Source: CAIXSE01 sp040769125 (GTDB taxonomy: Bacteria; Actinomycetota; Thermoleophilia; UBA2241). From it: a stretch of 64,000 bases of DNA. The position numbers and the translations under genes were made by a program. Under the pieces are notes generated by a model, which saw nothing but the letters and a program-made list of their open reading frames with translations, was not told the DNA's origin and made no database searches. Positions 1 through 8,095 of this stretch are shown here, piece by piece; the first letter of the stretch is position 1, and the number at the start of each line of letters is the position of its first letter. The DNA lies in the NCBI GenBank assembly GCA_040769125.1, contig JAXGLO010000001.1:868001-932000 (forward strand). The letters are read 5' to 3'.

Positions 1-1
1 T

Positions 2-523
2 GATGATCCCTGCGATCGCCGGGCCGATGATGCGGGAGGCGTTGGTGACGACTGCGTTGAGGCCTACAGCGTTGGCGAGATCGTCGGGGCCCGCCAGCTC
101 GTACACGAAGCTCTGGCGCGCCGGCATATCGAGAGCTGTGGCGCAGCCGGTGAGCGCTGCCAGGAGCCAGACCATCCACACGGTCGCCAGGTCGGCGGCT
201 GTGAGCAGACCGAGGGCGAGCGCCAGCACGGCGCCGAGCGACTGCGTGATGACGAGCAGACGGCGGTTGTCCATGCGGTCTGCGAGCACTCCCGCCCAGG
301 CTCCCAGAAGAAGCACGGGGCCGAACTGCAGACCGACGGTGATGCCGAGGTCGACGCCGCTGCCGGTGAGCTCCAGCACCAGCCAGTTCTGCGCGATCGA
401 CTGCATCCAGGTGCCGCTCATCGAAACGGTCTGGGAGAAGAAGAAGAGGCGGTAGTTGCGGATGCGAAGCGCACGGAACGTGCGCTGCATGACCCGGGCG
501 GCATCGGCCCTCACGCCGGTCAT
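2..523 (-). CDS. MFS transporter, N-terminal part (runs off the window)
   Basis: The minus strand reads open from an ATG at 523 to the window edge, giving about 174 residues of a major facilitator protein; the C-terminal half is outside the window. After a short cytosolic start (RALRIRNYRLFF) come hydrophobic helices, a GVLADRMDNRR loop resembling motif A between helices 2 and 3, and an ALDMPARQSF segment. This pattern is typical of the EntS/drug:H+ antiporter-3 type of MFS exporter. No other start codon lies between the ATG and the upstream in-frame stop. The substrate cannot be inferred. Confidence 0.8.
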   Translation of the reverse strand, partial: MTGVRADAARVMQRTFRALRIRNYRLFFFSQTVSMSGTWMQSIAQNWLVLELTGSGVDLGITVGLQFGPVLLLGAWAGVLADRMDNRRLLVITQSLGAVLALALGLLTAADLATVWMVWLLAALTGCATALDMPARQSFVYELAGPDDLANAVGLNAVVTNASRIIGPAIAGII

Positions 524-1211
524 GAAGCGCCGCTCAGGGTGGGTACCCGGCTCTCTCGTCTGTCAGGTGCGCCGGTGTGAGGGAGTGGTTCAATCGTCGA
601 CGTCGCGGAATGGCTTACCCGGCTACACAAGGCTTGCGGTGCCACTCCAGACGTCGTGGGACTCCTCAAACAAGGCGCTTGCGAGATCGTGGAATTCATC
701 GATGACGGTGGCTTCTACCTGCACGTCGTGATCGCGCATGAATCGGTTCATCCGACCCTTCTGTTCGGGTGCCGCTGCTGCGTCGTGTGGATGCGACCAC
801 CTCGCGGTACCCCGCAGGCCGGCCACTGGGTCAGGTCTACCCGGGCCCGGTGCTCGACAATCGTCTGCTTCGCTGGCGAGGCCTGGAGGCTTGGTTCGGC
901 AGTACGTCCGGGCGGTCGCCGCCTCGACGAGCGGGATCTTGTTGTGGGTCAGCCCGGCTCCCTCGAGCGCGTACTGCATCTCAGCTACAGCGAGCGCGTG
1001 GAGTCGGAGATCCGGCTGTTCGATCGGGAGTCAGTGATGGGGGTTCTGGGGGCCTCGCTGCGGCTCGCCCAGCTCTGAGATGATGCGTCCGGGGCGCGCC
1101 CTCAGGGCCCTCGCCGACGGGCTCTCCAGGCTTGTCAAGGGGATGCTGCCGGGGGAAGATGACAGGCGTACGCGGCCCTCTGCCTCCGGCGCACGAAAGG
1201 ACACGTTTTCC
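524..1211. other. 688-bp stretch without an assignable gene
   Basis: This lies between the divergent MFS gene and the HemB-like gene. A plus frame is open from 581 to 1078 and reads protein-like at first (VAEWLTRLHKACGATPDVV, then EFIDDGGFYLHVVIAHE), but its first usable start is a GTG at 656 and the part after about 780 looks like random high-GC reading. A 118-codon minus frame (623-979) is also open. I recognise neither. It may be a decayed gene. No clear promoter or terminator is seen, although the divergent promoters for both flanking genes should be here. The only clear site is GAAAGGA at 1195-1201, which is the ribosome binding site of the next gene. Confidence 0.4.
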
Positions 1212-2198
1212 ATGTACTACCCCAGCTACCGCATGAGACGTCTGCGCCGGACGCCGGCAGTCCGCGCCCTGCTTCGGGAGACGACACTCTCGGTTGACGA
1301 CCTCATCTGCCCGTTGTTCGTGATCGCCGGTGAGAACATCCGCCGGCCGATCGCTTCGATGCCGGGCTGCTTTCAGCTGTCGATCGGCAATCTCCTCGGC
1401 GAGGTCCGCGAGGCCGCGAACCTCGGCATTCGCGCCGTGATGCTCTTCGGCATTCCCTCGCAAAAGGATGCTGCGGCGAGCAGCGCCTACGACTCCGAGG
1501 GCATCGTCCAGCTCGCCGTGCGCGCCGTCAAGGACGAGTTCCCCGATCTCGTGGTGATCACCGACGTCTGCCTCTGTGGGTACATGGATCACGGTCACTG
1601 TGGTGTGGTGCAGGAGGGCGAGGTGCTCAACGACGTCACCCTGGAGCTGCTCGCCAAGACGGCCGTCACTCACGCAGAGAGCGGGGCCGACTGGGTCGCC
1701 CCCAGCGACATGATGGACGGCCGCGTGGGCGCTATCCGCAACGCGCTTGACGACGAAGGCCTCCCCGATACGGTCATCATGTCGTGCTCGTGCAAGTTCG
1801 CTTCAGCCTTCTACGGCCCGTTTCGCCGTGACGCGACAGGGTCGGCCGCGGCTTTCGGCGATCGCCGTACGTACCAGATGGACCCGGCTAATAGCGAGGA
1901 GGCGGTGCGCGAGGCGTTGCTCGATATCGAAGAGGGCGCCGACATCGTCATGGTTGCGCCGGCCCTGTCGTGTCTCGACGTGATCCAGGCGGTCAAACTC
2001 GAGACCAGGTTCCCGCTCGCCGCCTTCAACGTGAGCGGAGAGTACGCGATGATCAAGGCCGCCGCCGCCAACGGCTGGCTCGACGAGGAGCGAGCCGTGC
2101 TCGAGGTGATGACCGGTATCAAGCGCACCGGCGCCGACGTCATCATCACGCACCATGCCAAGGATGTTGCACGCTGGCTCGGGGGTTCCGGTCGCTGA
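1212..2198 (+). CDS. hemB: HemB-family (porphobilinogen synthase-like) protein lacking the P-site Schiff-base lysine
   Basis: The 328-residue product aligns over its whole length with delta-aminolevulinic acid dehydratase (usual length about 325). ATG 1212 follows GAAAGGA at 1195-1201. Zinc ligands are present as C120, C122 and C130 (DVCLCGYMDHGHC). The A-site lysine K195 (CSCKFASAFYGPF) and the SGEYAM segment are conserved. The second catalytic lysine, K247 in E. coli within MVKPA, is not: the codon at 1956-1958 is GCG and the motif reads IVMVAPALSCLD. The tyrosine of the C-terminal SYFALD motif in E. coli is also changed, to THHAKD. In the known mechanism both lysines bind substrate, so normal porphobilinogen synthesis is doubtful. 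It heads a menaquinone cluster and may be a repurposed paralog. The fold assignment is secure; the function is not. Confidence 0.8.
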   Translation: MYYPSYRMRRLRRTPAVRALLRETTLSVDDLICPLFVIAGENIRRPIASMPGCFQLSIGNLLGEVREAANLGIRAVMLFGIPSQKDAAASSAYDSEGIVQLAVRAVKDEFPDLVVITDVCLCGYMDHGHCGVVQEGEVLNDVTLELLAKTAVTHAESGADWVAPSDMMDGRVGAIRNALDDEGLPDTVIMSCSCKFASAFYGPFRRDATGSAAAFGDRRTYQMDPANSEEAVREALLDIEEGADIVMVAPALSCLDVIQAVKLETRFPLAAFNVSGEYAMIKAAAANGWLDEERAVLEVMTGIKRTGADVIITHHAKDVARWLGGSGR

Positions 2199-2314
2199 CC
2201 CGGGAGCTGACCCCGGCTGACCCTTGTGGCGCGGCGCGCGCCGAGGCAGTCTCCGCTCGACCACGGTATGATGCTGGGCTTCAGCAGGCGCAAGGTCACT
2301 GCGGAAGGATCCGA

Positions 2315-2365
2315 ATGAAGCTTGATAGGCCGCGTCGCAGGGCAGGGGAGGCAGGGTCGGCGTGA
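2315..2365 (+). CDS. possible 16-residue leader peptide upstream of the 2362 gene
   Basis: ATG 2315 is preceded by GGAAGGAT (2303-2310) and opens a 16-codon frame (MKLDRPRRRAGEAGSA). Its TGA at 2363-2365 overlaps the GTG start of the next gene as GTGA. A -10-like TATGAT lies at 2267-2272 with no good -35. The arrangement would allow translational coupling, but a frame this short can arise by chance in high-GC DNA. It is the only notable feature of the 163-bp gap after the HemB-like gene. Confidence 0.25.
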   Translation: MKLDRPRRRAGEAGSA

Positions 2366-2961
2366 TCGACAGGTCTGCCGTCGCGCGCGAGCTCGCCACC
2401 GTTGGCGCTGCGTTTGGGCCGTCGTCGACAGCCCCGCTGTCGCTTCGCTGGGGCGAGCTTTTCTCCAGGATCGACGAGGCCGGCGACGGAGAGTACGCGG
2501 CGGGCATCGAGATGGTCTACGAAGGGTACCTTCTGCACTACCGTCGGGGGCGGGTGCACACGGTGGCCGACGACGCGCCGGAGAGCACTCTGCTCGAGGG
2601 AGACCTGTACTATGCGCACGGGCTGCGACTCATCGTCGCCCGTGGCGGCGGTCGCGCCGCAGGGCTGCTGGCGCGTCTTATGAGCACCTGTTCGTCTCTG
2701 CGCTCGATGGAGGCGTCGTTCGCGGCCGATGATGCATTGTGGGCGTACGCGATGGGCGGGCTGGCGGCTCTGCGGCGGGGTGCTCCTGCTAGCGCGGTGG
2801 AGCGGCTGTTCGATCAGGCCGACGCGGCGCTCGCCGCAGGACGCGTCGCGGATGTCATCCCGCTGAGTCGCGCCGCCGTCGATGAGCTCGGTCTGCCCGA
2901 CACGGCGCACCTGGCCCAGGCCGTCGCGGCCGCCGCCGAAGAGGCCGAGAAGGAGGTCTGA
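2362..2961 (+). CDS. uncharacterised protein; possible small subunit of the polyprenyl diphosphate synthase
   Basis: A 199-residue, mostly helical, alanine-rich protein with a GTG start at 2362. I do not recognise the family with certainty. Residues around 70-90 (LLEGDLYYAHGLRLIVA) resemble the LxGD(L/Y)xxxxxxxLxA helix of HepS/component I of heterodimeric heptaprenyl diphosphate synthases. A DDxxD-containing catalytic synthase is encoded downstream at 7092. The gene sits 2 bp before the UbiD-type decarboxylase, so it belongs to the menaquinone transcription unit. A small regulatory or assembly partner for prenyl-tail synthesis is a reasonable inference from the motif and the location. It could equally be an unrelated lineage-specific protein. 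Confidence 0.6.
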   Translation: MIDRSAVARELATVGAAFGPSSTAPLSLRWGELFSRIDEAGDGEYAAGIEMVYEGYLLHYRRGRVHTVADDAPESTLLEGDLYYAHGLRLIVARGGGRAAGLLARLMSTCSSLRSMEASFAADDALWAYAMGGLAALRRGAPASAVERLFDQADAALAAGRVADVIPLSRAAVDELGLPDTAHLAQAVAAAAEEAEKEV

Positions 2962-2963
2962 AG

Positions 2964-4406
2964 GTGGATCTGCGTGCGTTCATCAGCCTGCTCGAGCGCG
3001 AGGGCGAGCTCGTGCGCGTACGCCCGGAGGTCGATCCGTATCTCGAGATGGCGGAGATCTGCGACCGCGCCAGCAAGGCCCACGGTCCGGCGCTGCTGTT
3101 TGAGAGGCCGCTGAGGCCGGCGGGCGCAGCCGGCCCGGCTATGCCGGTGGTCATGAACCAGTTCGGCTCCTTCCGGCGTCTCGAGCTCGCGCTGGGCGCG
3201 CCTCTCGAGGAGTTCGCCGCCCGCATCGCCGGACTGGTCGATCTCCAGGTTCCTCACGGCCTGCTCGGGAAGGTCAAGGCGCTCGGCCAGCTCAAGGAGC
3301 TCGCCTCGTACTCGCCGCGGGTCGTCAACAAGGCGGCTTTCCAGGAGGTCGTCGTCGATCCGCCGGATCTCACGCGCCTGCCCGTGCTCACGACCTGGCC
3401 GGGCGATGGCGGCCCCTTCATCACGCTGCCTGTCGTGGTCACCAAGGATCGGCAGGGTCGTCGCAACGCCGGCATGTACCGGCTGCAGGTCTTCGACGGC
3501 GCCACGACGGGCATGCACTGGCATGTTCACCACGACGGCGCCGCGAACTTCCGCGCGGCCGACGGTCGTCTCGAGGTCGCGGTCGCGCTGGGCGTCGATC
3601 CGGCGATCACGTATGCAGCCACGGCGCCGCTGCCCCCGGGCGTCGACGAGTTCCTGTTTGCTGGCTTCCTCCGCGGCGCGCCGGTCGAGCTGGCGCCGTG
3701 CGCGACGGTGGGTCTCGAGGTGCCCGCGCACGCCGAGATCGTGCTCGAGGGCTACGTCGAGCACGGCGAGCTGCGGCGCGAGGGGCCGTTCGGCGATCAC
3801 ACCGGCTACTATTCGCTTGCCGACGACTACCCGGTCTTCCACCTCACGGCGATGAGCCATCGACGCGACGCGATCTACCCGGCGACCATAGTCGGGCGTC
3901 CGCCGATGGAGGATGCGTATCTCGGCAAGGCCACCGAGCGTCTCTTCCTGCCGCTTCTGCGCCTCATCCAGCCGGAGATCCTCGACATGGACCTGCCGAT
4001 CGAGGGCGTCTTCCACGACTGCGCCATCCTCAGCATCCGCAAGTCCTATCCCGGGCAGGCGCGCAAGGTCATGAACGCGGTGTGGGGCATGGGTCAGATG
4101 ATGTTCACCAAGTTCGTGGTCGTCGTCGATGCTCACGTGGACGTCCACGACTACAGCGAGGTCATGTGGCGCGTGTTCAACAACGTCGACCCGCGCCGCG
4201 ACTGCCTCGTCGTCGACGGTCCGCTGGATGTGCTCGATCACTCGAGCCCCCACGCTCGCTACGGCGCCAAGATGGGCATCGACGCCACGAAGACCTGGCC
4301 AGAGGAGGGCCACGCGAGGGAGTGGCCCGAGGAGCTGGCCATGGACGAAGAGGTCAAGCGGCGCGTCAGCGCCAGATGGGCGGAGCTGGGCCTGCCCTTC
4401 TCCTGA
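2964..4406 (+). CDS. ubiD: UbiD-family decarboxylase, menaquinone type (MqnL-like)
   Basis: A 480-residue member of the prenylated-FMN-dependent UbiD decarboxylases, starting at GTG 2964, two bases after the previous stop. Characteristic stretches are NAGMYRLQVF (the prFMN-contacting arginine region), PAHAEIVLEGYV, and EGPFGDHTGYYSLADDYPVF, which carries the conserved acidic residues of the active site. In the futalosine route this enzyme removes the carboxylate from prenylated 1,4-dihydroxy-6-naphthoate, after the prenyltransferase and before the final methylation. It needs prenyl-FMN made by the UbiX encoded at 5679. The neighbouring mqn genes favour this role over ubiquinone or phenolic-acid decarboxylation. 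Confidence 0.9.
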   Translation: MDLRAFISLLEREGELVRVRPEVDPYLEMAEICDRASKAHGPALLFERPLRPAGAAGPAMPVVMNQFGSFRRLELALGAPLEEFAARIAGLVDLQVPHGLLGKVKALGQLKELASYSPRVVNKAAFQEVVVDPPDLTRLPVLTTWPGDGGPFITLPVVVTKDRQGRRNAGMYRLQVFDGATTGMHWHVHHDGAANFRAADGRLEVAVALGVDPAITYAATAPLPPGVDEFLFAGFLRGAPVELAPCATVGLEVPAHAEIVLEGYVEHGELRREGPFGDHTGYYSLADDYPVFHLTAMSHRRDAIYPATIVGRPPMEDAYLGKATERLFLPLLRLIQPEILDMDLPIEGVFHDCAILSIRKSYPGQARKVMNAVWGMGQMMFTKFVVVVDAHVDVHDYSEVMWRVFNNVDPRRDCLVVDGPLDVLDHSSPHARYGAKMGIDATKTWPEEGHAREWPEELAMDEEVKRRVSARWAELGLPFS

Positions 4407-4502
4407 GGAGCGGCGGCGCCGGAGGAGACGGCAGCGCGCCCCGAAATGTGTTTCGAGCGGGCCGCGGACATCGCGGCAGAGTCAGAAGTCCGAGGAGGGG
4501 CG

Positions 4503-5420
4503 GTGCGCGGCAACACGGATATGCGGCCGGCGCCGGCGGCTGTGTCTGCACCCGGGGCTGGCGCAGCAGCTTCCAAACCCGCTCTCTTCGCGCGGCTGAT
4601 CAAGATCGAGCACAGCGTCTACGCCCTGCCTTTCGCGTATGCTGGCGCCTTCCTCGCGGCGCGGGGCATGCCGCCATGGGGCGACCTCGTCTGGATCACC
4701 GTGGCGATGGTCGGCGCCCGCAGCGCTGCGATGGCCCTCAACCGCCTGATCGACGCGGAGCTGGATGCGCGCAACCCCCGCACCGCGTCCCGGGAGCTGC
4801 CGGCGAGACGTCTCGGGCGATATGAGGTCTGGTTGTTCACCGCGGTCTCCGTGTTCCTGCTCGTGCTTGCGGCGTTCAATCTCTCCCAGCCGTGTCGCTA
4901 CCTCTGGCCGATTCCTCTCGCCGCGTTCGTCTTCTACCCGTACGCCAAGCGGTTCACCTGGTTCTGTCACTACGCGCTCGGCATCACTTTGGGGTTGGCA
5001 CCCGGCGCGGCCTGGCTCGCGGTGACCGGGAGCCTCAGCGTCGAGGCATGGCTGCTCTTCCTGGCCGTCAGCTTCTGGGTCGGGGGCTTCGACGTCATCT
5101 ACTCCATCTTCGATCTGGAGTTCGACCGCGCTTATGGGCTGCACTCGGTGCCTGTGGCAGTGGGCGAACGCCGCTCGCTGCTGGTGGCCGCCCTTTCACA
5201 CGTGGTCGCAGCGGCCTTCCTCGCGGCGGTGGGCGTCACGTCGACCCTGGGTGCTGTTTACTGGATCGGGTTGGCCGCAGTCATTGCGCTGCTCGCGTGG
5301 CCGCACATCGACATCGCCAGGCGCGGCCTCCGCAGAGTCGGTATGGGCTTCATGACGGTGAACGGGATAGTCGGCCTCCTGTACGGCGCCGTCGTCATCG
5401 TGGCGGTGCTCATACGCTGA
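4503..5420 (+). CDS. mqnP: UbiA-type prenyltransferase of menaquinone synthesis (MqnP-like)
   Basis: A polytopic membrane protein of about 305 residues, UbiA superfamily. The two prenyl-diphosphate/Mg2+ motifs are visible: NRLIDAELDARNPRT near residue 80 and DVIYSIFDLEFDRAYG near residue 200. It should join the polyprenyl tail to the naphthoate ring. AGGAGG at 4493-4498 lies 4 bases before GTG 4503, which I take as the start; ATG 4521 is an alternative, and the family match begins only at about KPALFARLIKIEHSVYALPF. It follows the UbiD gene by 96 bp. Confidence 0.88.
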   Translation: MRGNTDMRPAPAAVSAPGAGAAASKPALFARLIKIEHSVYALPFAYAGAFLAARGMPPWGDLVWITVAMVGARSAAMALNRLIDAELDARNPRTASRELPARRLGRYEVWLFTAVSVFLLVLAAFNLSQPCRYLWPIPLAAFVFYPYAKRFTWFCHYALGITLGLAPGAAWLAVTGSLSVEAWLLFLAVSFWVGGFDVIYSIFDLEFDRAYGLHSVPVAVGERRSLLVAALSHVVAAAFLAAVGVTSTLGAVYWIGLAAVIALLAWPHIDIARRGLRRVGMGFMTVNGIVGLLYGAVVIVAVLIR

Positions 5421-5487
5421 TCCTTGGAGCAGGGACAGTCGCCGCACGGACGCCGGCGGCCGGGCAGTCGTCGTGTGAAGCCGGCGT

Positions 5488-5496
5488 TGCTACAAT
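5488..5496 (+). promoter_or_regulatory. extended -10 promoter candidate for ubiX-ubiE-ispB
   Basis: TGCTACAAT (TG at 5488-5489, hexamer TACAAT at 5491-5496) matches an extended -10 element. No convincing -35 is found 16-18 bases upstream. It lies in the 258-bp gap between the prenyltransferase and ubiX, the largest gap in the cluster, and could give the second half of the operon its own promoter. The rest of the gap shows no gene. Confidence 0.35.
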
Positions 5497-5678
5497 GAGC
5501 GAGCCGGGAGCGTTGGCCGCGTGTGCGTGCTCTGTGCCTAGGCCGGTAGGGCCGGTCGTGATCAGGCCTCGGCAGATTCGGGCTCCGGGACTGTCTTCGC
5601 TCGTGCGCCTCGGCGGGTGTGGTTTCCGCGCCGGCACGAGGCGCAGGAGTCCGTTGTTTCGACCTGGAAGGTGGCGCG

Positions 5679-6284
5679 GTGAGCCGCAGGCGACCGGGTA
5701 GCGTATTCGTGGGGGTGAGCGGCGCGAGCGGTGCCGTCTATGCCCTGCGCCTGATGCAGGCGCTGGCCGACCAGGGCTGTAGTCTGGAGCTCAGCATCTC
5801 CGTCAGCGGCCTGCTCGTCCTGAAGCACGAGCTGCAGCTGGCGGGCGACGATCGCGAAGAGCTCACGGCCGCCTTCCTCGCCGCCGCGGGGGCGAGGGCT
5901 TCCGTCTACCTTCCGGACGACCTCGCGGCGCCGCCGGCCAGCGGCAGCAGCGCTCCCGATGCCGTCGTCATTTGCCCGAGCTCGCTGTCGACGGTAGCGC
6001 ACCTGGCGCTCGGCACGGGCCGCACTCTCATGCATCGCGCAGGTGACGTCGCGCTCAAGGAAGGGCGGCAGCTCGTGGTCGTGCCGCGCGAGACGCCCTT
6101 GAGTCAGATTCACCTGCGCCGTCTGCTCGAGCTCGCCGAGGCGGGCGCCGTAATCCTGCCGGCGATGCCCGGGTTCTACTTCCGGCCGCAGAGCCTCGAT
6201 GACGCAGTGGACCACGTCGTCGGCAAGATCCTGTCGGTGCTTGGCTTCGATCACGCGCTTTTTCCTCCCTGGACGGGCGGCTGA
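5679..6284 (+). CDS. ubiX: UbiX-type flavin prenyltransferase
   Basis: About 201 residues. It makes prenyl-FMN, the cofactor of the UbiD-type enzyme encoded upstream. Typical features are the FMN-binding start VGVSGASGAVYALRLMQAL, the CPSSLSTVAHLALG region, and PRETPLSQIHLRRLLEL followed by PAMPGFYFRPQSLDDAVDHVVGKIL. GTG 5679 is chosen because GGAAGGTGG (5666-5673) lies just upstream and the family match begins there; the frame is open further upstream but without homology. The stop is followed after one base by the start of ubiE. Confidence 0.9.
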   Translation: MSRRRPGSVFVGVSGASGAVYALRLMQALADQGCSLELSISVSGLLVLKHELQLAGDDREELTAAFLAAAGARASVYLPDDLAAPPASGSSAPDAVVICPSSLSTVAHLALGTGRTLMHRAGDVALKEGRQLVVVPRETPLSQIHLRRLLELAEAGAVILPAMPGFYFRPQSLDDAVDHVVGKILSVLGFDHALFPPWTGG

Positions 6285-6285
6285 C

Positions 6286-7095
6286 GTGGTCCCTCGAGAG
6301 ATTCCAGCCCGTCGCGTATCCGGAGGAGTCGCGGAGCGGGGGTCTGCGCTGGACCGCGACCCGCGACACATCAGGGCCATGTTCGGCGGTATCGCGGATC
6401 GCTACGACCTCATGAACCGTCTCATGACCTTCGGTCTGGATGGTCGCTGGCGGCGGGCGGCGGCGCTGGTGGCGGGGCCGCCTCACGGCGCCTCGGTGCT
6501 CGACGTCTGCTGCGGTACCGGTGACCTCACGCTGGAGCTCGCTCGGCTCTACCCCGAAGCGGCCGTCGTGGGGCTCGACTTCACGTCGGGCATGCTTGCA
6601 CACGCTCGGGAGAAGGCCGCGCGCCATGCGCCCGAAGGGCGCGGAGGATCACTCGTCTTCGTCGAAGGCGACCTTCTCGAGCTGCCCTTCGACGACGATT
6701 CGTTTGCTGCGGTCACGGTGGCGTGGGGGGTGCGCAACGTTCCCGATGTGCACCGGGCCTTCCGGGAGATGTGCCGTGTGACGCGGCCCGGCGGTCGGGT
6801 CGTCTGCCTTGAGTCGATCAGGGCTCCGCAGGGGGCGCGTCGTTGGGTCCAGGATCTGTGGATGGGCGCGGCGGTTCCTCTCCTTGGGCGCTTCGTGAGC
6901 GGCGATGCGCAGGCCTACGCCTACCTTCCGGCCTCGGTGCAGGCGTTTCCTCGGGCAGGAGCCTTGGCGTCGCTGATGGTCGAAGCGGGGCTTCAGCACG
7001 TGCGCTACCGGCGCTTCGCCCTCGGATCCGTGGCCCTGCATGTCGGAGAAGTCACCACGACCTCCGGTCCTGATGCGGAGCGGCAGCTCCGTTGA
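6286..7095 (+). CDS. ubiE: demethylmenaquinone methyltransferase (UbiE/MenG)
   Basis: A SAM-dependent class I methyltransferase of about 269 residues that carries out the last step of menaquinone synthesis. Motif I reads VLDVCCGTGDLTLELA, with the acidic loop GLDFTSGM. The UbiE signature VAWGVRNVPD and the late motif AYAYLPASVQAFP are both present. GTG 6286 starts one base after the ubiX TGA. About 25 residues precede the family core (IRAMFGGIADRYDLMNRLMTFG). The stop overlaps the start of the polyprenyl synthase gene. Confidence 0.92.
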   Translation: MVPREIPARRVSGGVAERGSALDRDPRHIRAMFGGIADRYDLMNRLMTFGLDGRWRRAAALVAGPPHGASVLDVCCGTGDLTLELARLYPEAAVVGLDFTSGMLAHAREKAARHAPEGRGGSLVFVEGDLLELPFDDDSFAAVTVAWGVRNVPDVHRAFREMCRVTRPGGRVVCLESIRAPQGARRWVQDLWMGAAVPLLGRFVSGDAQAYAYLPASVQAFPRAGALASLMVEAGLQHVRYRRFALGSVALHVGEVTTTSGPDAERQLR

Positions 7096-8075
7096 GCAGT
7101 GGCCCGGCATTGAACTGGCGCTCGGTGCGGCAGCAGCGCCGGTACGCCCGCGGCCTCGATCTCGTCGAGCGGCAGCTGGCGGCGGTTACCAGCGTGTACC
7201 CGGGTCGCCTGGGTGAGGCGTGCGTCGCGACGCTGGCCGCCGGGGGTAAAAGGCTCCGGCCGCTGCTCACGCTCATGTGCGCGCGCCGCGATCGCGACCT
7301 CGATGAGCGCGTCCGCTGTGGCGCGGCAGCGGTGGAGCTGCTGCACATGGCCAGCCTCGTGCATGACGACGTCCTCGACCGCGCCGCTTTGCGCCGTGGC
7401 CAGCCAACGGTGGCTTGTGAGTATGGCCCCGAGATGGCGGTGTCGGTCGGCAACTTCCTCTATGCCCAAGCCTTCGTGCTCGTCGTTGCGACGGGCGAAG
7501 AGCCCGCTGTCCGCCTCCTGAGCGACACCGCCGTGGGGCTCTCGGAGGGCGAGGTGCTGCAGCGCGCGGACGCCCACCGGCCGGGTGTGTCGCGTGGGGA
7601 CTACAAGCGCCGCTGCGAGCTGAAGACGGCTGCCCTCTTCGCCGCTGCCTGTCGCCTGGGGGCCGCGCTGTCCGGAGCGGATGAGCGTGCGGTTGCGGCG
7701 GTGGACGAGTACGGCCGTCTCATCGGCCTCGCTTTCCAGGTCTTCGACGACATCCTCGATGTGTGCGGCGATGAGACTCGCACCGGCAAGCAGGTTGGCA
7801 CCGACGTTCGAGACGGCACAATCACGCTGCCCGTGATTCTGGCGCTGGAGACGCATCCGGGGCTGGCGCCGCTGCTGAGTAGAGCGGGGCCGTCGCCTGA
7901 GGTTGTGGCGACGGTGCTCGACGTGGTGGTGCGCAGCGGGGCCGTCGAGCGTGCTCGGGCGATCGCTTTGGGGTACATTGAGGAAGCTCAATCCGTTCTC
8001 GCCGCTTGCCCCGACTACATCGAGCGGGAATTGCTCGCCGAGGTTGCGGCAGGCGTAGTCGACCGCTACAGCTAA
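7092..8075 (+). CDS. long-chain polyprenyl diphosphate synthase
   Basis: A 327-residue trans-prenyl synthase of the IspB/HepT type that supplies the menaquinone side chain. Both aspartate-rich motifs are intact: SLVHDDVLDRAALRRG (first, near residue 93) and FQVFDDILDVCGD (second, near residue 218). GGKRLRP and KQVGTDVRDGTITLPVI are also present. The start appears to be TTG 7092, whose TTGA overlaps the ubiE stop and implies coupled translation. Chain length cannot be fixed from the sequence; hepta- to nonaprenyl is likely. If the 2362 product is a HepS-like partner, this would be the catalytic subunit. Confidence 0.9.
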   Translation: MSSGPALNWRSVRQQRRYARGLDLVERQLAAVTSVYPGRLGEACVATLAAGGKRLRPLLTLMCARRDRDLDERVRCGAAAVELLHMASLVHDDVLDRAALRRGQPTVACEYGPEMAVSVGNFLYAQAFVLVVATGEEPAVRLLSDTAVGLSEGEVLQRADAHRPGVSRGDYKRRCELKTAALFAAACRLGAALSGADERAVAAVDEYGRLIGLAFQVFDDILDVCGDETRTGKQVGTDVRDGTITLPVILALETHPGLAPLLSRAGPSPEVVATVLDVVVRSGAVERARAIALGYIEEAQSVLAACPDYIERELLAEVAAGVVDRYS

Positions 8076-8095
8076 CACGTCTGGAGTCGATCCCT

